Positions 1 through 7,895 are shown, counted from the first letter of the stretch. The stretch: DNA of 33,721 bases from Streptomyces anulatus (GCF_014650675.1 NZ_BMVK01000031.1:1-33721), one strand, 5' to 3'. Program-made: numbers and translations. Notes: generated from the sequence alone by a model not told the origin.

Positions 1-1
1 C

Positions 2-373
2 GGGCTGAACGACCGCCCCACAGCCCCGTCGCCCTCTCAGGGGGCCGCTGCCTGGCCTTCAGGGCCGGCTGAGGAGGCCATGGCGGCTGCACGGCAGGGA
101 GACCGGCAGCGCGGGGGCCATCACCTCTACGACGGCAAGGTCCCGATCGTCGCCGTCGGGCTGCGGAACCTGCGCGAGCACGGCCCGACGGGTCCGGTGT
201 TCTACCGCTTCGGCCGTAACCGGCCCCAGCCGCTCCTGGAGGCGATCGGCAACCCCCGCCGCGACGCGACCGCCTCCCGCGAGTTGGAGGAGGGACGGGT
301 CCAACAGGAGGAGTCGGGTAGGAGAGGTGGCGGAAGACGACGAACGACCCTGGCCCCCTTGATGAACGAATGA
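2..373 (+). CDS. C-terminal part of an unrecognised protein (5' end outside window)
   Basis: The frame is open from the window edge, so the ATG at 80 may be internal and the true start may lie upstream. I do not recognise the family. A short hydrophobic stretch (VPIVAVGLRNL) is followed by a basic, low-complexity C-terminus rich in Arg, Glu and Gly. The stop codon TGA at 371-373 overlaps the ATG of the next gene in an ATGA junction. That suggests translational coupling with the HATPase protein downstream, but it could be chance in a GC-rich genome. Confidence 0.3.
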   Translation, partial: GLNDRPTAPSPSQGAAAWPSGPAEEAMAAARQGDRQRGGHHLYDGKVPIVAVGLRNLREHGPTGPVFYRFGRNRPQPLLEAIGNPRRDATASRELEEGRVQQEESGRRGGGRRRTTLAPLMNE

Positions 374-831
374 GAGGCACCGGCGTGGCCGATTCTGAGA
401 TGAGGGCGGTGGGCTGGGCGCAGTCCTTCCCCATGTCCCAAGGGGCACGGGCCGGGCGCCGCTGGGCGCGGGGACATCTCGAATCGCTGGAATGGGCGCA
501 GAGCGCACCCGATTTGGTGGACTCGGTGCTTCTGACAGTGACCGAACTCATTACAAACGCGCACAAGCACGCTCATAGCGATGCCCAGCTTGTCCTGACC
601 TGGGACAGTACCTGCCTCCACGTCAGCGTTCACGACGCCAGCCCGAACCCGCCGACCCCGGCCGACCGGGGCCTTGATGCAACCGGCGGCCGGGGCCTCG
701 CGATCGTCAAGGCACTGTCCGACAGCTGGGAACATCATCCACAACGAGACGGAAAGACCGTGACCGCCTGCTTCGTCCCGCCTGGATACCCCGCGCCGGA
801 CCACATTCTCAAGCCCGATGGCACCACCTGA
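370..831 (+). CDS. HATPase-domain ATP-binding protein, RsbW/anti-sigma kinase-like
   Basis: A 153-residue single-domain GHKL ATPase of the type Streptomyces encode in many copies. Visible motifs: an N-box (ELITNAHKH, about residues 57-65), a G1-like Asp in VHDASPNPP (about 88-96), and a GGRGLAIV glycine box (about 106-113). There is no dimerisation or phosphoacceptor domain, which fits RsbW-type anti-sigma kinases or stand-alone regulators and not a sensor kinase. The partner sigma or anti-anti-sigma factor is not in this window. The start could be the ATG at 370, overlapping the previous stop, or the GTG at 385. The family call is confident; the biological role is inference. Confidence 0.85.
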   Translation: MRGTGVADSEMRAVGWAQSFPMSQGARAGRRWARGHLESLEWAQSAPDLVDSVLLTVTELITNAHKHAHSDAQLVLTWDSTCLHVSVHDASPNPPTPADRGLDATGGRGLAIVKALSDSWEHHPQRDGKTVTACFVPPGYPAPDHILKPDGTT

Positions 832-952
832 CCAGCAGGGCGTACGCCATCTGCGCCAAGGTCAGGAACGTCAGCGTGGTCCAGATCCCCTCACCAAGCA
901 CCTGCGCCAACAGGGCGGTACTCCGTGATGCGAACGTTGCTGACGGTCCCGT
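809..952 (-). pseudogene. Possible C-terminal remnant of a membrane protein
   Basis: A minus-strand frame without a start codon ends at 809 and overlaps the 3' end of the HATPase gene. Its last about 35 residues look like a transmembrane helix with a polar tail (LGEGIWTTLTFLTLAQMAYA, then LLVRWCHRA). It has no ribosome binding site and is closed upstream by a TAG at 953-955. It is best read as the decayed tail of a lost gene. The family is not recognised, and chance coding is possible. Confidence 0.25.
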
Positions 953-1042
953 CTACCGCCAGCGGCCGTCCAAGCCTCGGGACATCTGTCCCTCCCTCAG
1001 CGATCGCCTCCGCAGGGGGAGGAGATGACGAAGACGGGTAGA

Positions 1043-1167
1043 CAAGCACGCGAAGCTCCTGGCAGGCGCGGGTGATCTTGGTCGAGAACCCGTCTACCAG
1101 GAGCTTCGTCGTTGTGCGGAAGCGTCCAACTCGCGGTCAAAGCTGCCAGGTTGGAAAGGGCTCACTG
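1043..1167 (+). mobile_element. Isolated end of an IS5-type insertion sequence (copy A)
   Basis: These roughly 125 bases are a near-match, in opposite orientation, to 5099-5223, the left end of the IS remnant after the response regulator. The stretch ends in the terminal repeat GGTTGGAAAGGGCTCACTG (1149-1167), which matches the right terminal repeat of that remnant at 5653-5671 with one difference. Inside it is an internal inverted repeat (CGAAGCTCCTGGCAG near 1051 and CTACCAGGAGCTTCG near 1095). No transposase remains here. With copy B it brackets the LURP-one and two-component genes. Confidence 0.7.
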
Positions 1168-1269
1168 GATCGTGCTCCCGCCACAGCTCGGCGGTGACGT
1201 CGGCGTTCGCGTACAGCCGGAAACGAGGCGAGAGCACTGGGTTCCGTCGCCGCAGCGCTGTTGAGGGTC

Positions 1270-1310
1270 GTTGACAAACCCGCATGAGCGTTCCGAGCGG
1301 GTTCGTCAAC
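1270..1310. repeat. 14-bp inverted repeat (hairpin)
   Basis: GTTGACAAACCCGC (1270-1283) and GCGGGTTCGTCAAC (1297-1310) can pair over 14 positions with one mismatch, around a 13-nt loop. No T-run follows. It could be a terminator, a protein-binding site or part of a lost mobile element end. Its place beside IS debris favours the last, as inference. Confidence 0.5.
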
Positions 1311-1549
1311 CGGCTTCGCGCACCCAGGCCGGAGCTTTCACGCACCCAGGCCGGAGCTCCGGCCTGCATCCCTCCTACCGCGGCTCCTTCACCGCTCACC
1401 GTCAGGCGGAACGCTTCTGCGCGGTTCGCGCAGCCCTTGCTCGCTCATCCCGCCGGCACCTGAGCCTGTGGCCTGTCGGCAACGCGACGCGCAACGCCGC
1501 TCCGTGACATACCTGGCTTTGTATCGCCGTAGCGGGCGTGATGTACGTG

Positions 1550-2242
1550 TCAGTCCACTTCCAGGGCGTCCAGAGCCAGCGTGTGGGCGATGGCGAGGCG
1601 GCGGTCGATGTCGGGCGCGAGGATCTCGAGTACGTACCGGGTGTGCAGCCCCAGCTTCTTGGTGACGGTCATCAGCGGCTTGCCGCTCTCGGTGTACTTG
1701 AAGCGGTACGGCCAGATGAACGGCACGTATTCGAGATACGGCACGAACTCCCAGACGAACCGGACGAAGGCCACCACCCGGCTGCGCTCGCGTCCGGTCA
1801 GCTTCATCGTCCCCGGCTGCCGCACTTGCCATGTCCTGCGGAGGAAAGACCCGCCCGCGTCCTCGTAGAAGGACCCGAAGGACTGGCCCGAAGCGTCCCG
1901 GACGTCGTACATGTAGCCCACTTCGTGGTCGCGGCCCTTGAAGTCGGCGAGAACGGACTTCCTGGACGCGTCCGTATAGACGGTCACCTGTCCCCTGAGC
2001 GACAGCCGCTTCTCGCGTGCGTAGGCGACGGGCTCGCCCTCGGAGCCGTCCGGCCGGGCCACGCTCACCACGTACTCACCGGCCGTGAGGCTCAGCTTCT
2101 TCTTGATGACGAAGGTGTCGTGGGACTGGATGTCCGGTGCTTCCGCAGTGGTGGGGGCCGGGGTGGCCTTGGTGAGGCTGACGGCGACCTTGCCCTTCTC
2201 CGCGCCCGTTCCTGCACTCGACTCCGTGCCCGTGCTGTCCAT
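1550..2242 (-). CDS. LURP-one-related (tubby-like/scramblase fold) protein
   Basis: A 230-residue protein. The start is taken at the ATG at 2242 because GGGAGA stands about 7 bases upstream; a longer frame to 2287 has no such site. The first about 30 residues are a Ser/Thr/Ala-rich linker. The rest alternates short beta-like segments ending in Gly and Asp turns (KKKLSLTAGEYVVSV, LRGQVTVYTD, YDVRDASGQSFGSFYED), then an aromatic stretch (EFVPYLEYVPFIWPYRF), as expected of the LURP-one/Tubby C-terminal beta-barrel around a central helix. The biochemical role in actinobacteria is not established. It is transcribed divergently from the histidine kinase gene across about 220 bp, so a shared control region is plausible. 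Confidence 0.7.
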   Translation of the reverse strand: MDSTGTESSAGTGAEKGKVAVSLTKATPAPTTAEAPDIQSHDTFVIKKKLSLTAGEYVVSVARPDGSEGEPVAYAREKRLSLRGQVTVYTDASRKSVLADFKGRDHEVGYMYDVRDASGQSFGSFYEDAGGSFLRRTWQVRQPGTMKLTGRERSRVVAFVRFVWEFVPYLEYVPFIWPYRFKYTESGKPLMTVTKKLGLHTRYVLEILAPDIDRRLAIAHTLALDALEVD

Positions 2243-2465
2243 GTGGCATCTCCCGTTGTCCCCGTGGCCCCGTTTCGGTCCGTCCATCGTCGGCCGCGCG
2301 ACCGGCCCGGCGCAGTCTCCGGAAGTCGCGATCCCGGGCGACGAAAGGTGTCAACTTTCGTCGTACGGTGGCACGACGCTCGGCCGATGCACGCGTTCTT
2401 CCGGGGGTCCTACCGTCGGTCCGGTGTATGCGGACAGGGAAGTGGATGTGGATGTGAGAGCAGGT

Positions 2466-4322
2466 ATGGATGTGGGAGATCGGCGGGTACGTTCCGCCGG
2501 GCTCGCCGTTCGGGGCCTCCAGCGGCGGTTGAGCGGCGGTGTGCTCTGGAGCCCCGCCCGTATCGTCGGGGAGGCGGTGCTCGCCGTCACCCTCGCCGGG
2601 CTCGCCACGGGCTTCGGCGCGTGGGTGGACACGCTCGACGCGCGGACCGTTCTCCTCGCCGGGGTGATGGCCCTGCTGGCGCCCGCGCGCCACGCGCTGC
2701 CCGCGACCGTCCTGATCCTCTCCGCTCCGCTGGCTGGGGGGTGGAACGTCATGGCCTCCGTGCTGCTGGTCTGCGCCGCCTGGTCGGCGGGGCGGCGGAT
2801 CACGGAACCCTGGCGGGTGGCCGCCGCGTTCGGGGCCGCGTGTGTGCTACACACTGTCCCGGATCTGTACCAGGACATCACCTCGGGGGCCGCGCCCGTG
2901 CTGCCCGTCACCCTCGGGTGGAACGTCGTGACATTTCTGACCCTGGCCGTGGTGCCGGCCCTCGTCGGCCGTTACCGTGACCAACGGCGGCGGCTGCTCG
3001 GTGCGTTGTGGCAGAACAATCAGCAACTCAAGCGCGAGCAGGCGATGGTGGCCCGTGAGGCGCGGTTGCTGGAGCGCAACCGCATCGCCCATGACATGCA
3101 CGACAGCCTCGGCCATCAGCTCGCCCTGATCGCCGTGCACGCGGGCGCCCTCCAGGTCGACCCGGAGCTGACCGGGAGCCAGCGAGAGGCCGTACAGATC
3201 CTCCGGGGCGCCTCCGTCACCGCGATGGCGGAGTTGCGGGCGGCGGTGGGGGTGCTCCACGACGAGGCGGAGCATCGGGAGCAACAGAACGAGCAGCACT
3301 ACCAGGGGCATCAGCGGCAGTCGGTGGGCGACGGTGCCTCGGTACCGTACGCGCCCCGTAACACCGCCGCCATCGACGGCCTGGTCGAGTCGTCCCGGGG
3401 CGCGGGCACGGCGGTGTCGCTGGCCCGGAGCGGTGTCCGGCGGCCGTTGGCGCCCGCCGCCGACCACGAGGCGTACCGCATCGTCCAGGAGGGGCTGACC
3501 AACGCTCACAAGCACGCGCCGGGCGCCCCGATACGCCTTGCCCTGCGGTACGAACTGGACAGCCTGGTCGTGGAGGTCACCAACGGGCCCGTGCCGGGCG
3601 GAGCGCCCGAGGTGCCGCCGGAGATCAGCGGCGGCCAGGGGCTGAAAGGGCTGCGCGAGCGGGTCGGCCGGGTCGGCGGCATGGTGCACACCGGGCCCAC
3701 CGAGGACGGCGGCTTCCGGATCGCGGGGATGCTGCCGTACGGGGAGGAGAGCAAGGCGGGAAGCGGGGCGGAGGGCCGGGCGGGGCACCTCGGGGGACAC
3801 GGGGCGGGGAGCGGTGCCCGGGGCGCGGGGCCGTACGGCGCGACCTCCGTCGTACCGGCTCGCGACGTTCGGGGGCAGTGGCGTCCGGGGGCGGTGGACG
3901 ACGGTGGAACGGTCATCAACGGGGCCGATCCACAGAGGGAGTTCACCACCATCATGAGTACCAGGAAGAACGTCGCCATCGGCTGCGCCGTCACCGCCGT
4001 CGTCCTCGTCGCGGGCGTCATCGGCCTGGCTGTCTGGGGGATCGGCGTCATGACGGAAGAGGTGAAGAAGGCGGAGATCTCGCCGAGCGTCTACGAGGCG
4101 GCGAAGGTCGGGGACGCCGAGGCGGACATCCGGGCCAGGCTCCCCGAAGAGGACTCGTGGCTCACCTCGGACCTGGCGGACCAGGGGCCCAAGCTGCCCG
4201 ACGGAGCGACGTGCCGCCACTTCGCCTCCGAGGACGACCAGGGGGTCGACTTCCTCACCGTCTTCCGGTTCTGCTTCCAGGACGGGAAGTTGGTCTCCAA
4301 GGAGACGTACAAGGCGACGTGA
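2466..4322 (+). CDS. NarL-type sensor histidine kinase, in-frame with a C-terminal membrane-anchored domain
   Basis: The N-terminus has about five predicted membrane segments (roughly residues 30-180). A HisKA_3 dimerisation helix follows, with the phospho-acceptor His at about 209 (RIAHDMHDSLGHQ), then a HATPase domain with an N-box at about 346 (GLTNAHKHA) and a GGQGLKGLRER box near 390. The reading frame does not stop there. A Gly/Arg-rich linker leads at about residue 497 into MSTRKNVAIG, one strong transmembrane helix and an about 95-residue polar domain with two Cys. The tail may be a genuine fusion or a second gene starting at ATG 3954, which has GGGAG about 12 bases upstream. The kinase start is uncertain between GTG 2448 (AGGGAA, 6-nt spacing) and ATG 2466 (GAGAG, 5-nt spacing). 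Confidence 0.85.
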   Translation: MDVGDRRVRSAGLAVRGLQRRLSGGVLWSPARIVGEAVLAVTLAGLATGFGAWVDTLDARTVLLAGVMALLAPARHALPATVLILSAPLAGGWNVMASVLLVCAAWSAGRRITEPWRVAAAFGAACVLHTVPDLYQDITSGAAPVLPVTLGWNVVTFLTLAVVPALVGRYRDQRRRLLGALWQNNQQLKREQAMVAREARLLERNRIAHDMHDSLGHQLALIAVHAGALQVDPELTGSQREAVQILRGASVTAMAELRAAVGVLHDEAEHREQQNEQHYQGHQRQSVGDGASVPYAPRNTAAIDGLVESSRGAGTAVSLARSGVRRPLAPAADHEAYRIVQEGLTNAHKHAPGAPIRLALRYELDSLVVEVTNGPVPGGAPEVPPEISGGQGLKGLRERVGRVGGMVHTGPTEDGGFRIAGMLPYGEESKAGSGAEGRAGHLGGHGAGSGARGAGPYGATSVVPARDVRGQWRPGAVDDGGTVINGADPQREFTTIMSTRKNVAIGCAVTAVVLVAGVIGLAVWGIGVMTEEVKKAEISPSVYEAAKVGDAEADIRARLPEEDSWLTSDLADQGPKLPDGATCRHFASEDDQGVDFLTVFRFCFQDGKLVSKETYKAT

Positions 4323-4426
4323 TGCCGGGCTCCGTGCGGCGGGTCGGCCCGTACAGGGCATGATGGCGGGGCCACTCCGTCCGTTCTCCTTGACAACGTC
4401 ATGATCGACACCGCGCAGGAGGCTGT

Positions 4427-5104
4427 GTGATCCGGGTCCTCGTCGCCGACGACGAGCCGCTCATCAGGGCCGGCATCAGAATGATCCTCACCTCGGCCGA
4501 CGACATCGACGTGGTAGCCGAGGCCGGGGACGGCCGCGAGGCGGTGGAGAAGGCCCGGGGCGGCGGGATCGACGTGGCGCTGCTGGACATCCAGATGCCG
4601 GTGATGGACGGGCTGACGGCGCTGGTCGAGCTCGGCCGCGCCGCGCCGAAGGTACGGGTCCTGATCCTCACCACCTTCGGCGAGCGGGACAACGTACTGC
4701 GGACGCTCGGCCACGGCGGTGCGGGGTTCCTGCTGAAGGACTCCGCGCCCGACGAGCTGATCCAGGCGGTGCGGGCCGCGGCGGCGGGCAACGCGTATCT
4801 CTCACCCGCGGCCACCCGGCATGTGGCGGACGCGCTCTCCGCCACCGGGGCCACCACGCGCGGGGAGGCCGCGCGGCGCCGGCTCGACGGGCTCACCACC
4901 CGGGAGCGCGAGGTGCTGGCCCTGCTCGGGGAGGGGCTCTCCAACGCGGACGCGGGGCGGCGGCTGCATATGAGCGAGGCCACGGTGAAGACGTACGTCA
5001 GCCGCATCCTCACCAAGCTCGACTGCGACAACCGCGTCCAGGCCGCCCTCCTCGCCCGCGACGCCGGGCTCCAGCCGGGGGGACTTCAGCCGGGCGGGCA
5101 CTGA
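4427..5104 (+). CDS. NarL/LuxR-type response regulator, partner of the upstream kinase
   Basis: A 225-residue protein starting at GTG with AGGAGG 4 bases upstream. The receiver domain shows the acidic pair (ADDEP, residues 8-12), phospho-acceptor Asp54 (LLDIQMPVMDG), the Thr of ILTTF near 84 and the Lys of LLKDSAP near 105. The LuxR-type DNA-binding domain lies at about 150-205 (LTTREREVLALLGEGLSNAD, then MSEATVKTYVSRIL). It follows the kinase gene by 104 bases on the same strand, so the two form a standard pair. The last codons, CAC TGA, fall inside the terminal repeat of the IS remnant at 5099, so the native C-terminus was probably replaced when the element landed. Confidence 0.93.
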   Translation: MIRVLVADDEPLIRAGIRMILTSADDIDVVAEAGDGREAVEKARGGGIDVALLDIQMPVMDGLTALVELGRAAPKVRVLILTTFGERDNVLRTLGHGGAGFLLKDSAPDELIQAVRAAAAGNAYLSPAATRHVADALSATGATTRGEAARRRLDGLTTREREVLALLGEGLSNADAGRRLHMSEATVKTYVSRILTKLDCDNRVQAALLARDAGLQPGGLQPGGH

Positions 5105-5223
5105 TTCCTTTCCAACCTCGCAGCTGTGAAAGCGAGTTGGACGCGCCTGCACAACGACGAAGCTCCTGATAGACGGGTTCTCGACCAAGATCACCCGCGC
5201 CTGCCAGGAGCTTCGCGTGCTTG

Positions 5224-5460
5224 ACCCGAACGGTCCCGCCGGCCCCTTGGTACGCCTTATCCGCCCAACATTTGAGTCCGGCCTCGGCGAAGTTCTCGAT
5301 GATTCCGTGCTTCCGGGCAGCGGTCAGATCGTGGGTCGAGCCGGGCAACGCCGGGGAGGCCCACAGCAGGCGCCCGAAGGGGTCGGTGAGGACCTGGACG
5401 TTTTGTGCTTGCCCGAGTAGTACCCGGTGTCGGCGGCGATGCGGTCGATCGGCAGCAGTC
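5224..5460 (-). pseudogene. Middle fragment of IS5-family transposase, inverted
   Basis: On the minus strand the sequence reads LLPIDRIAAD, then after a frame change NVQVLTDPFGRLLWASPALP, STHDLTAARKHGIIE and CWADKAYQGAGGTVRV. This is the catalytic core of the common Streptomyces IS5-type transposase: Asp in the LTD/STHD region and Asp in WADKAYQG. It is frameshifted near the start, breaks off after GGTVRV, and lies in the opposite orientation to the C-terminal fragment in the same element. Confidence 0.75.
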
Positions 5461-5504
5461 CCGCTCCGGGGCCGCCGTCTCAAGCGATGGAAAACGCCGT
5501 CACA

Positions 5505-5652
5505 ACAGCAGCCATGCCAAGATCCGCTGCCTCGGCGAGCAGGCCATGGCCCCCTGAAGTGCTGGCGCCTCCTCCGCAAGCTCCGATGCAGCACCAACCG
5601 CATCACCCCCATCGTGAAGGCCGTCCTCGCCCTTCACCACACCTCAAGCTGA
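5505..5652 (+). pseudogene. C-terminal fragment of IS5-family transposase
   Basis: The plus strand reads SHAKIRCLGEQAMA, then after a one-base frame change LKCWRLLRKLRCSTNRIT and a final IVKAVLALHHTSS and stop. The Glu of GEQAM is the third catalytic residue. The stop lies directly at the right terminal repeat, as expected of the intact element. Together with the inverted middle fragment it shows an internal inversion plus deletion. Confidence 0.7.
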
Positions 5653-5685
5653 GGTTGGAAAAGGCTCACTGACGCCGGCTACACG

Positions 5686-6438
5686 GTGCACGTACGCTTT
5701 CCGAGTCCGGGCGACACTGGTTGCGTGATTATCGAACGCGCGTATGCCCATCTCTCCTCGTACGACGAGGAAACCTGGCCTTGGTCGGTGCCCTGCGTCC
5801 GACAGCTGCTCAACGAAGGGCTGCGGTTCACCGCACCGGTGACCTTTCTGGTCGGTGAGAACGGCTCGGGGAAGTCGACCCTGGTCGAGGCGTTGGCGGA
5901 GGGGTTCGGCCTGGACTCCTACGGCGGCTCCCACGACTGGAGCTACGCTTCCCCGCGCGGCAAGTCGACCCTTGGCGAGCGTATGAAATTCGACGCCGCC
6001 TCGGGGCGCGGGCGCCGTATGGTCACCAACTGGTCAGCCCGCAAGGGCTTCTTCCTGCGGGCCGAGACCGCGCTGGACGCCCTGGGCAGGGAGGGGTTCT
6101 CGCCGGACTATGTCAGCCATGGTGAGGGTTTTCTCGCGGCGTTCCGCGGGAAGTTCCTTCACGCCGGGCTCTATGTTCTCGACGAGCCGGAGGCAGCGCT
6201 CTCCTTCTCTTCGTGTCTTGAGCTGATCGGGCACATCGACCGGCTGGCCAAGGAGGGCGGCCAGGTCATCTGTGCCACGCACTCCCCGTTGCTGACCGCA
6301 CTGCCGGGCGCGGACATCATCGAGGTCGGTGAACACGGTATGCGGAGGGTCGCCTGGCGGGAGCTCGGCGTCGTGGATCACTGGCGCCGCTATCTCGCCG
6401 ACCCGCACACCTATCTGCGGCACATCGTCGAACCGTAG
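5686..6438 (+). CDS. AAA-family ATPase (ABC-type fold), possibly 5'-truncated
   Basis: A 250-residue single ATPase domain. Walker A is GENGSGKST (residues 57-65). The signature region (SHGEGFLAAFRG) sits near 146-157, Walker B is LYVLDEPEAAL with the catalytic pair Asp166-Glu167, and an H-loop follows (CATHSP, about 206-211). There are no membrane segments, so it is not a transporter pump by itself; it resembles the stand-alone ABC-like ATPases often annotated as AAA family. The GTG at 5686 is only 15 bases from the IS right repeat. The same frame continues upstream as D-A-G-Y-T to the IS boundary, so the natural start and promoter were probably removed. Confidence 0.85.
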   Translation: MHVRFPSPGDTGCVIIERAYAHLSSYDEETWPWSVPCVRQLLNEGLRFTAPVTFLVGENGSGKSTLVEALAEGFGLDSYGGSHDWSYASPRGKSTLGERMKFDAASGRGRRMVTNWSARKGFFLRAETALDALGREGFSPDYVSHGEGFLAAFRGKFLHAGLYVLDEPEAALSFSSCLELIGHIDRLAKEGGQVICATHSPLLTALPGADIIEVGEHGMRRVAWRELGVVDHWRRYLADPHTYLRHIVEP

Positions 6439-6612
6439 GCGGGCCCCCTCAGCCCCCGTCACATGGGCGATGCAGAAGACCCGGCTCTCGGCGTTTGCCA
6501 ACAGGCGTGCTGATTTGCCAACTGTGCTGCGTCGTCACATCCACAGATCCGCAGCTCAGGGCTCGCCGATCGCCTCCTGAACCTGTCGAACGCGGAGGCC
6601 CGTGAATGGGCG
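6439..6612. other. Spacer with repeated TTTGCCAAC motif and open upstream frame
   Basis: TTTGCCAAC occurs at 6494-6502 and 6514-6522, 20 bases apart. The frame of the next gene is open from 6514 with protein-like sequence (LADRLLNLSNAEAREWAMSG) but has no ATG, GTG or TTG start. This suggests the following gene lost its 5' end here. No promoter or terminator was identified. Confidence 0.35.
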
Positions 6613-7041
6613 ATGTCCGGTGTCCACGCCAAGAACACGACCGGCCTGCAGAAGACGCCCGCCCCGGTCACCGACCTGCTCACCGACGCCTGGAACACCA
6701 GCGCACCCGAGATCCCGCCCACGCCCGTCGTCGACCCGGCCGCCGACCGGGACGTCCTCGCCGACGCCCGGAGCCTCCCACCGCCGACCCCGGCCGCCGA
6801 CCCCGGCGAACCCGCCCCGGCCTCCGACCCGGACAACGCGGTGGTCGGCCTGCGCGAGGCGTACGACAACCACCTGTCGGACATCGTCACCAGCCTCGAG
6901 GCGCTGCGCTGGGCCCGCCACAACGACCCGGACTTCCCCGGCCCCGTCGACAAACGCGGCGCCGAATTCCTCTACCGCGCCGGCGACCTCAAGAAGTGGG
7001 CCCGCAACCGGCCCCGCGCCGGCACCACCGACCGCGACTGA
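6613..7041 (+). CDS. Hypothetical protein, probably lacking its original N-terminus
   Basis: A 142-residue hydrophilic protein I cannot assign to a family. A Pro/Asp/Ala-rich linker (about 25-75) precedes a more structured C-terminus (VVGLREAYDNHLSDIVTSLE, then FLYRAGDLKKWARN). The annotated ATG has no good ribosome binding site; the nearest GGAGG is about 16 bases upstream. Because the frame is open with plausible coding sequence back to 6514, I infer a truncation by recombination. The next frame, with coiled-coil and membrane segments, begins just after the stop and may belong with it. Confidence 0.5.
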   Translation: MSGVHAKNTTGLQKTPAPVTDLLTDAWNTSAPEIPPTPVVDPAADRDVLADARSLPPPTPAADPGEPAPASDPDNAVVGLREAYDNHLSDIVTSLEALRWARHNDPDFPGPVDKRGAEFLYRAGDLKKWARNRPRAGTTDRD

Positions 7042-7094
7042 CCATCCCGGCCCGCCGACGTCCGCGAACGCAGGTCCGCGAACTCACCGGGCAG

Positions 7095-7895
7095 TTGGCC
7101 CAGGCCCTCCACCACGCGCGGACCACGGAAGGCGCACGAGCACTCCTTCAGGAACAGGTCCACGCCCAGGACGAGAGCCTGCGCCATGCCCAGGACTACA
7201 TCCACCAGGTCGAGGCGGAACTCTCCGAGCAGCGCGAGCAGGCCCGTCTGCAGCAGCTGGAAGTCGGCGTGCTGCGCAAGCAGAACCAGCGGTTCGTCGA
7301 GGAGCAGGCCCACACCATTTCCGGGGTGTCAACGCAGGCCACAGGCTTCGACGCCGCCCTCGCAGCCCGCGCCGCGAGACAGGCGACCGAAGCAGCCCAG
7401 CAGACCGCCACACCGCAGGAGTCCACCCCTGCCCGCCCGAAGCCCGACGGCATGCCACCGGACCCGTACCGGCCGCGCCCGCCGGATCCCGTTCCCATCG
7501 GGGAGATCAGGCCGGGCCGCGACACTCTCGCTTTCCTCGTGCTGGCAGCAGCAGCCTGGACTGCGGGAGCGGTGTTCGCCGCCGGCATCCGGGCCGACCC
7601 GGGCCCCAGCGTCTGGAAACTGATCATTGCCGCAGTGGTCATCCTCCTGGTGGCCGCGGTCTCCTGGGTCGGGTACCTCTTCGTCATGGAGAAGTACGAC
7701 CCCATCCTCGACAGCGGGCCGGCAGTCTTCACGGTGCCCGCGCTCCCGGTCGTTGAGATCGGCGTCCCCTTGTTGCGCGATGCCGACGACCCGGTCAGGA
7801 GCGTATTGCGCCGCTCCTCCAGCTCACCCGGCCGCAGGGCTTTTCGCTGTGGTATCGCATCTGAGCGCCCGCGGATTTGGGTGGTGGGCGGGTGA
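7095..7895 (+). CDS. Coiled-coil protein with two C-terminal membrane segments, start unclear
   Basis: From about residue 5 to 90 the sequence is a heptad-rich, Glu/Gln-dense coiled coil (ALLQEQVHAQDESLRHAQDY, VEAELSEQREQARLQQLEV). A Pro-rich linker follows, then two transmembrane helices around 155-175 (TLAFLVLAAAAWTAGAVFAA) and 187-210 (WKLIIAAVVILLVAAVSWVG), and a basic C-terminal tail. There is no ATG or GTG at the start of the coding-like region; TTG 7095 is the only reasonable codon and has no clear ribosome binding site. The gene may be a 5'-truncated fragment or a frameshifted continuation of the preceding ORF. The family is not recognised. Confidence 0.5.
   Translation: MAQALHHARTTEGARALLQEQVHAQDESLRHAQDYIHQVEAELSEQREQARLQQLEVGVLRKQNQRFVEEQAHTISGVSTQATGFDAALAARAARQATEAAQQTATPQESTPARPKPDGMPPDPYRPRPPDPVPIGEIRPGRDTLAFLVLAAAAWTAGAVFAAGIRADPGPSVWKLIIAAVVILLVAAVSWVGYLFVMEKYDPILDSGPAVFTVPALPVVEIGVPLLRDADDPVRSVLRRSSSSPGRRAFRCGIASERPRIWVVGG

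Larger units (their letters stand above)
832..1549. other. Gene-poor stretch with IS end, hairpin and short repeats
   Basis: No convincing gene lies between the HATPase gene and the LURP-one gene. The stretch holds the membrane-protein remnant running to 952, an IS5-type end (1043-1167), a long inverted repeat (1270-1310), an 18-bp tandem direct repeat (1319-1336 and 1341-1358) and a 16-bp perfect palindrome (1349-1364). A minus-strand frame around 1150-1250 reads protein-like (RNPVLSPRFRLYANADVT) but has no start and runs into the IS end, so it is probably another gene remnant. Confidence 0.5.
5099..5671. mobile_element. Rearranged IS5-family insertion sequence remnant (copy B)
   Basis: Bounded by 19-bp imperfect inverted repeats, CACTGATTCCTTTCCAACC (5099-5117) and GGTTGGAAAAGGCTCACTG (5653-5671), matching at 15 of 19 positions. 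The inside is scrambled. The middle of an IS5-family (DDE_Tnp_4-like) transposase reads on the minus strand, while its C-terminus reads on the plus strand next to the right repeat. At about 570 bp it is shorter than a complete element of this kind and cannot encode an intact transposase. Its left 120 bases recur in opposite orientation at 1043-1167. Confidence 0.8.

Noticed and set aside
1538..2980. Plus-strand ORF of 480 codons over the LURP-one gene
   Set aside because: It is antisense to a well-supported gene with a ribosome binding site and covers two unrelated genes.
5010..5612. Intact 200-residue minus-strand transposase
   Set aside because: Only the middle is transposase. Both ends read into IS terminal sequence and into inverted C-terminal sequence, so it is a remnant.
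6606..7094. Upstream half of a 429-codon ORF before the coiled-coil protein
   Set aside because: It is out of frame with the better-supported 142-residue gene and consists of Arg/Pro-rich shadow sequence.
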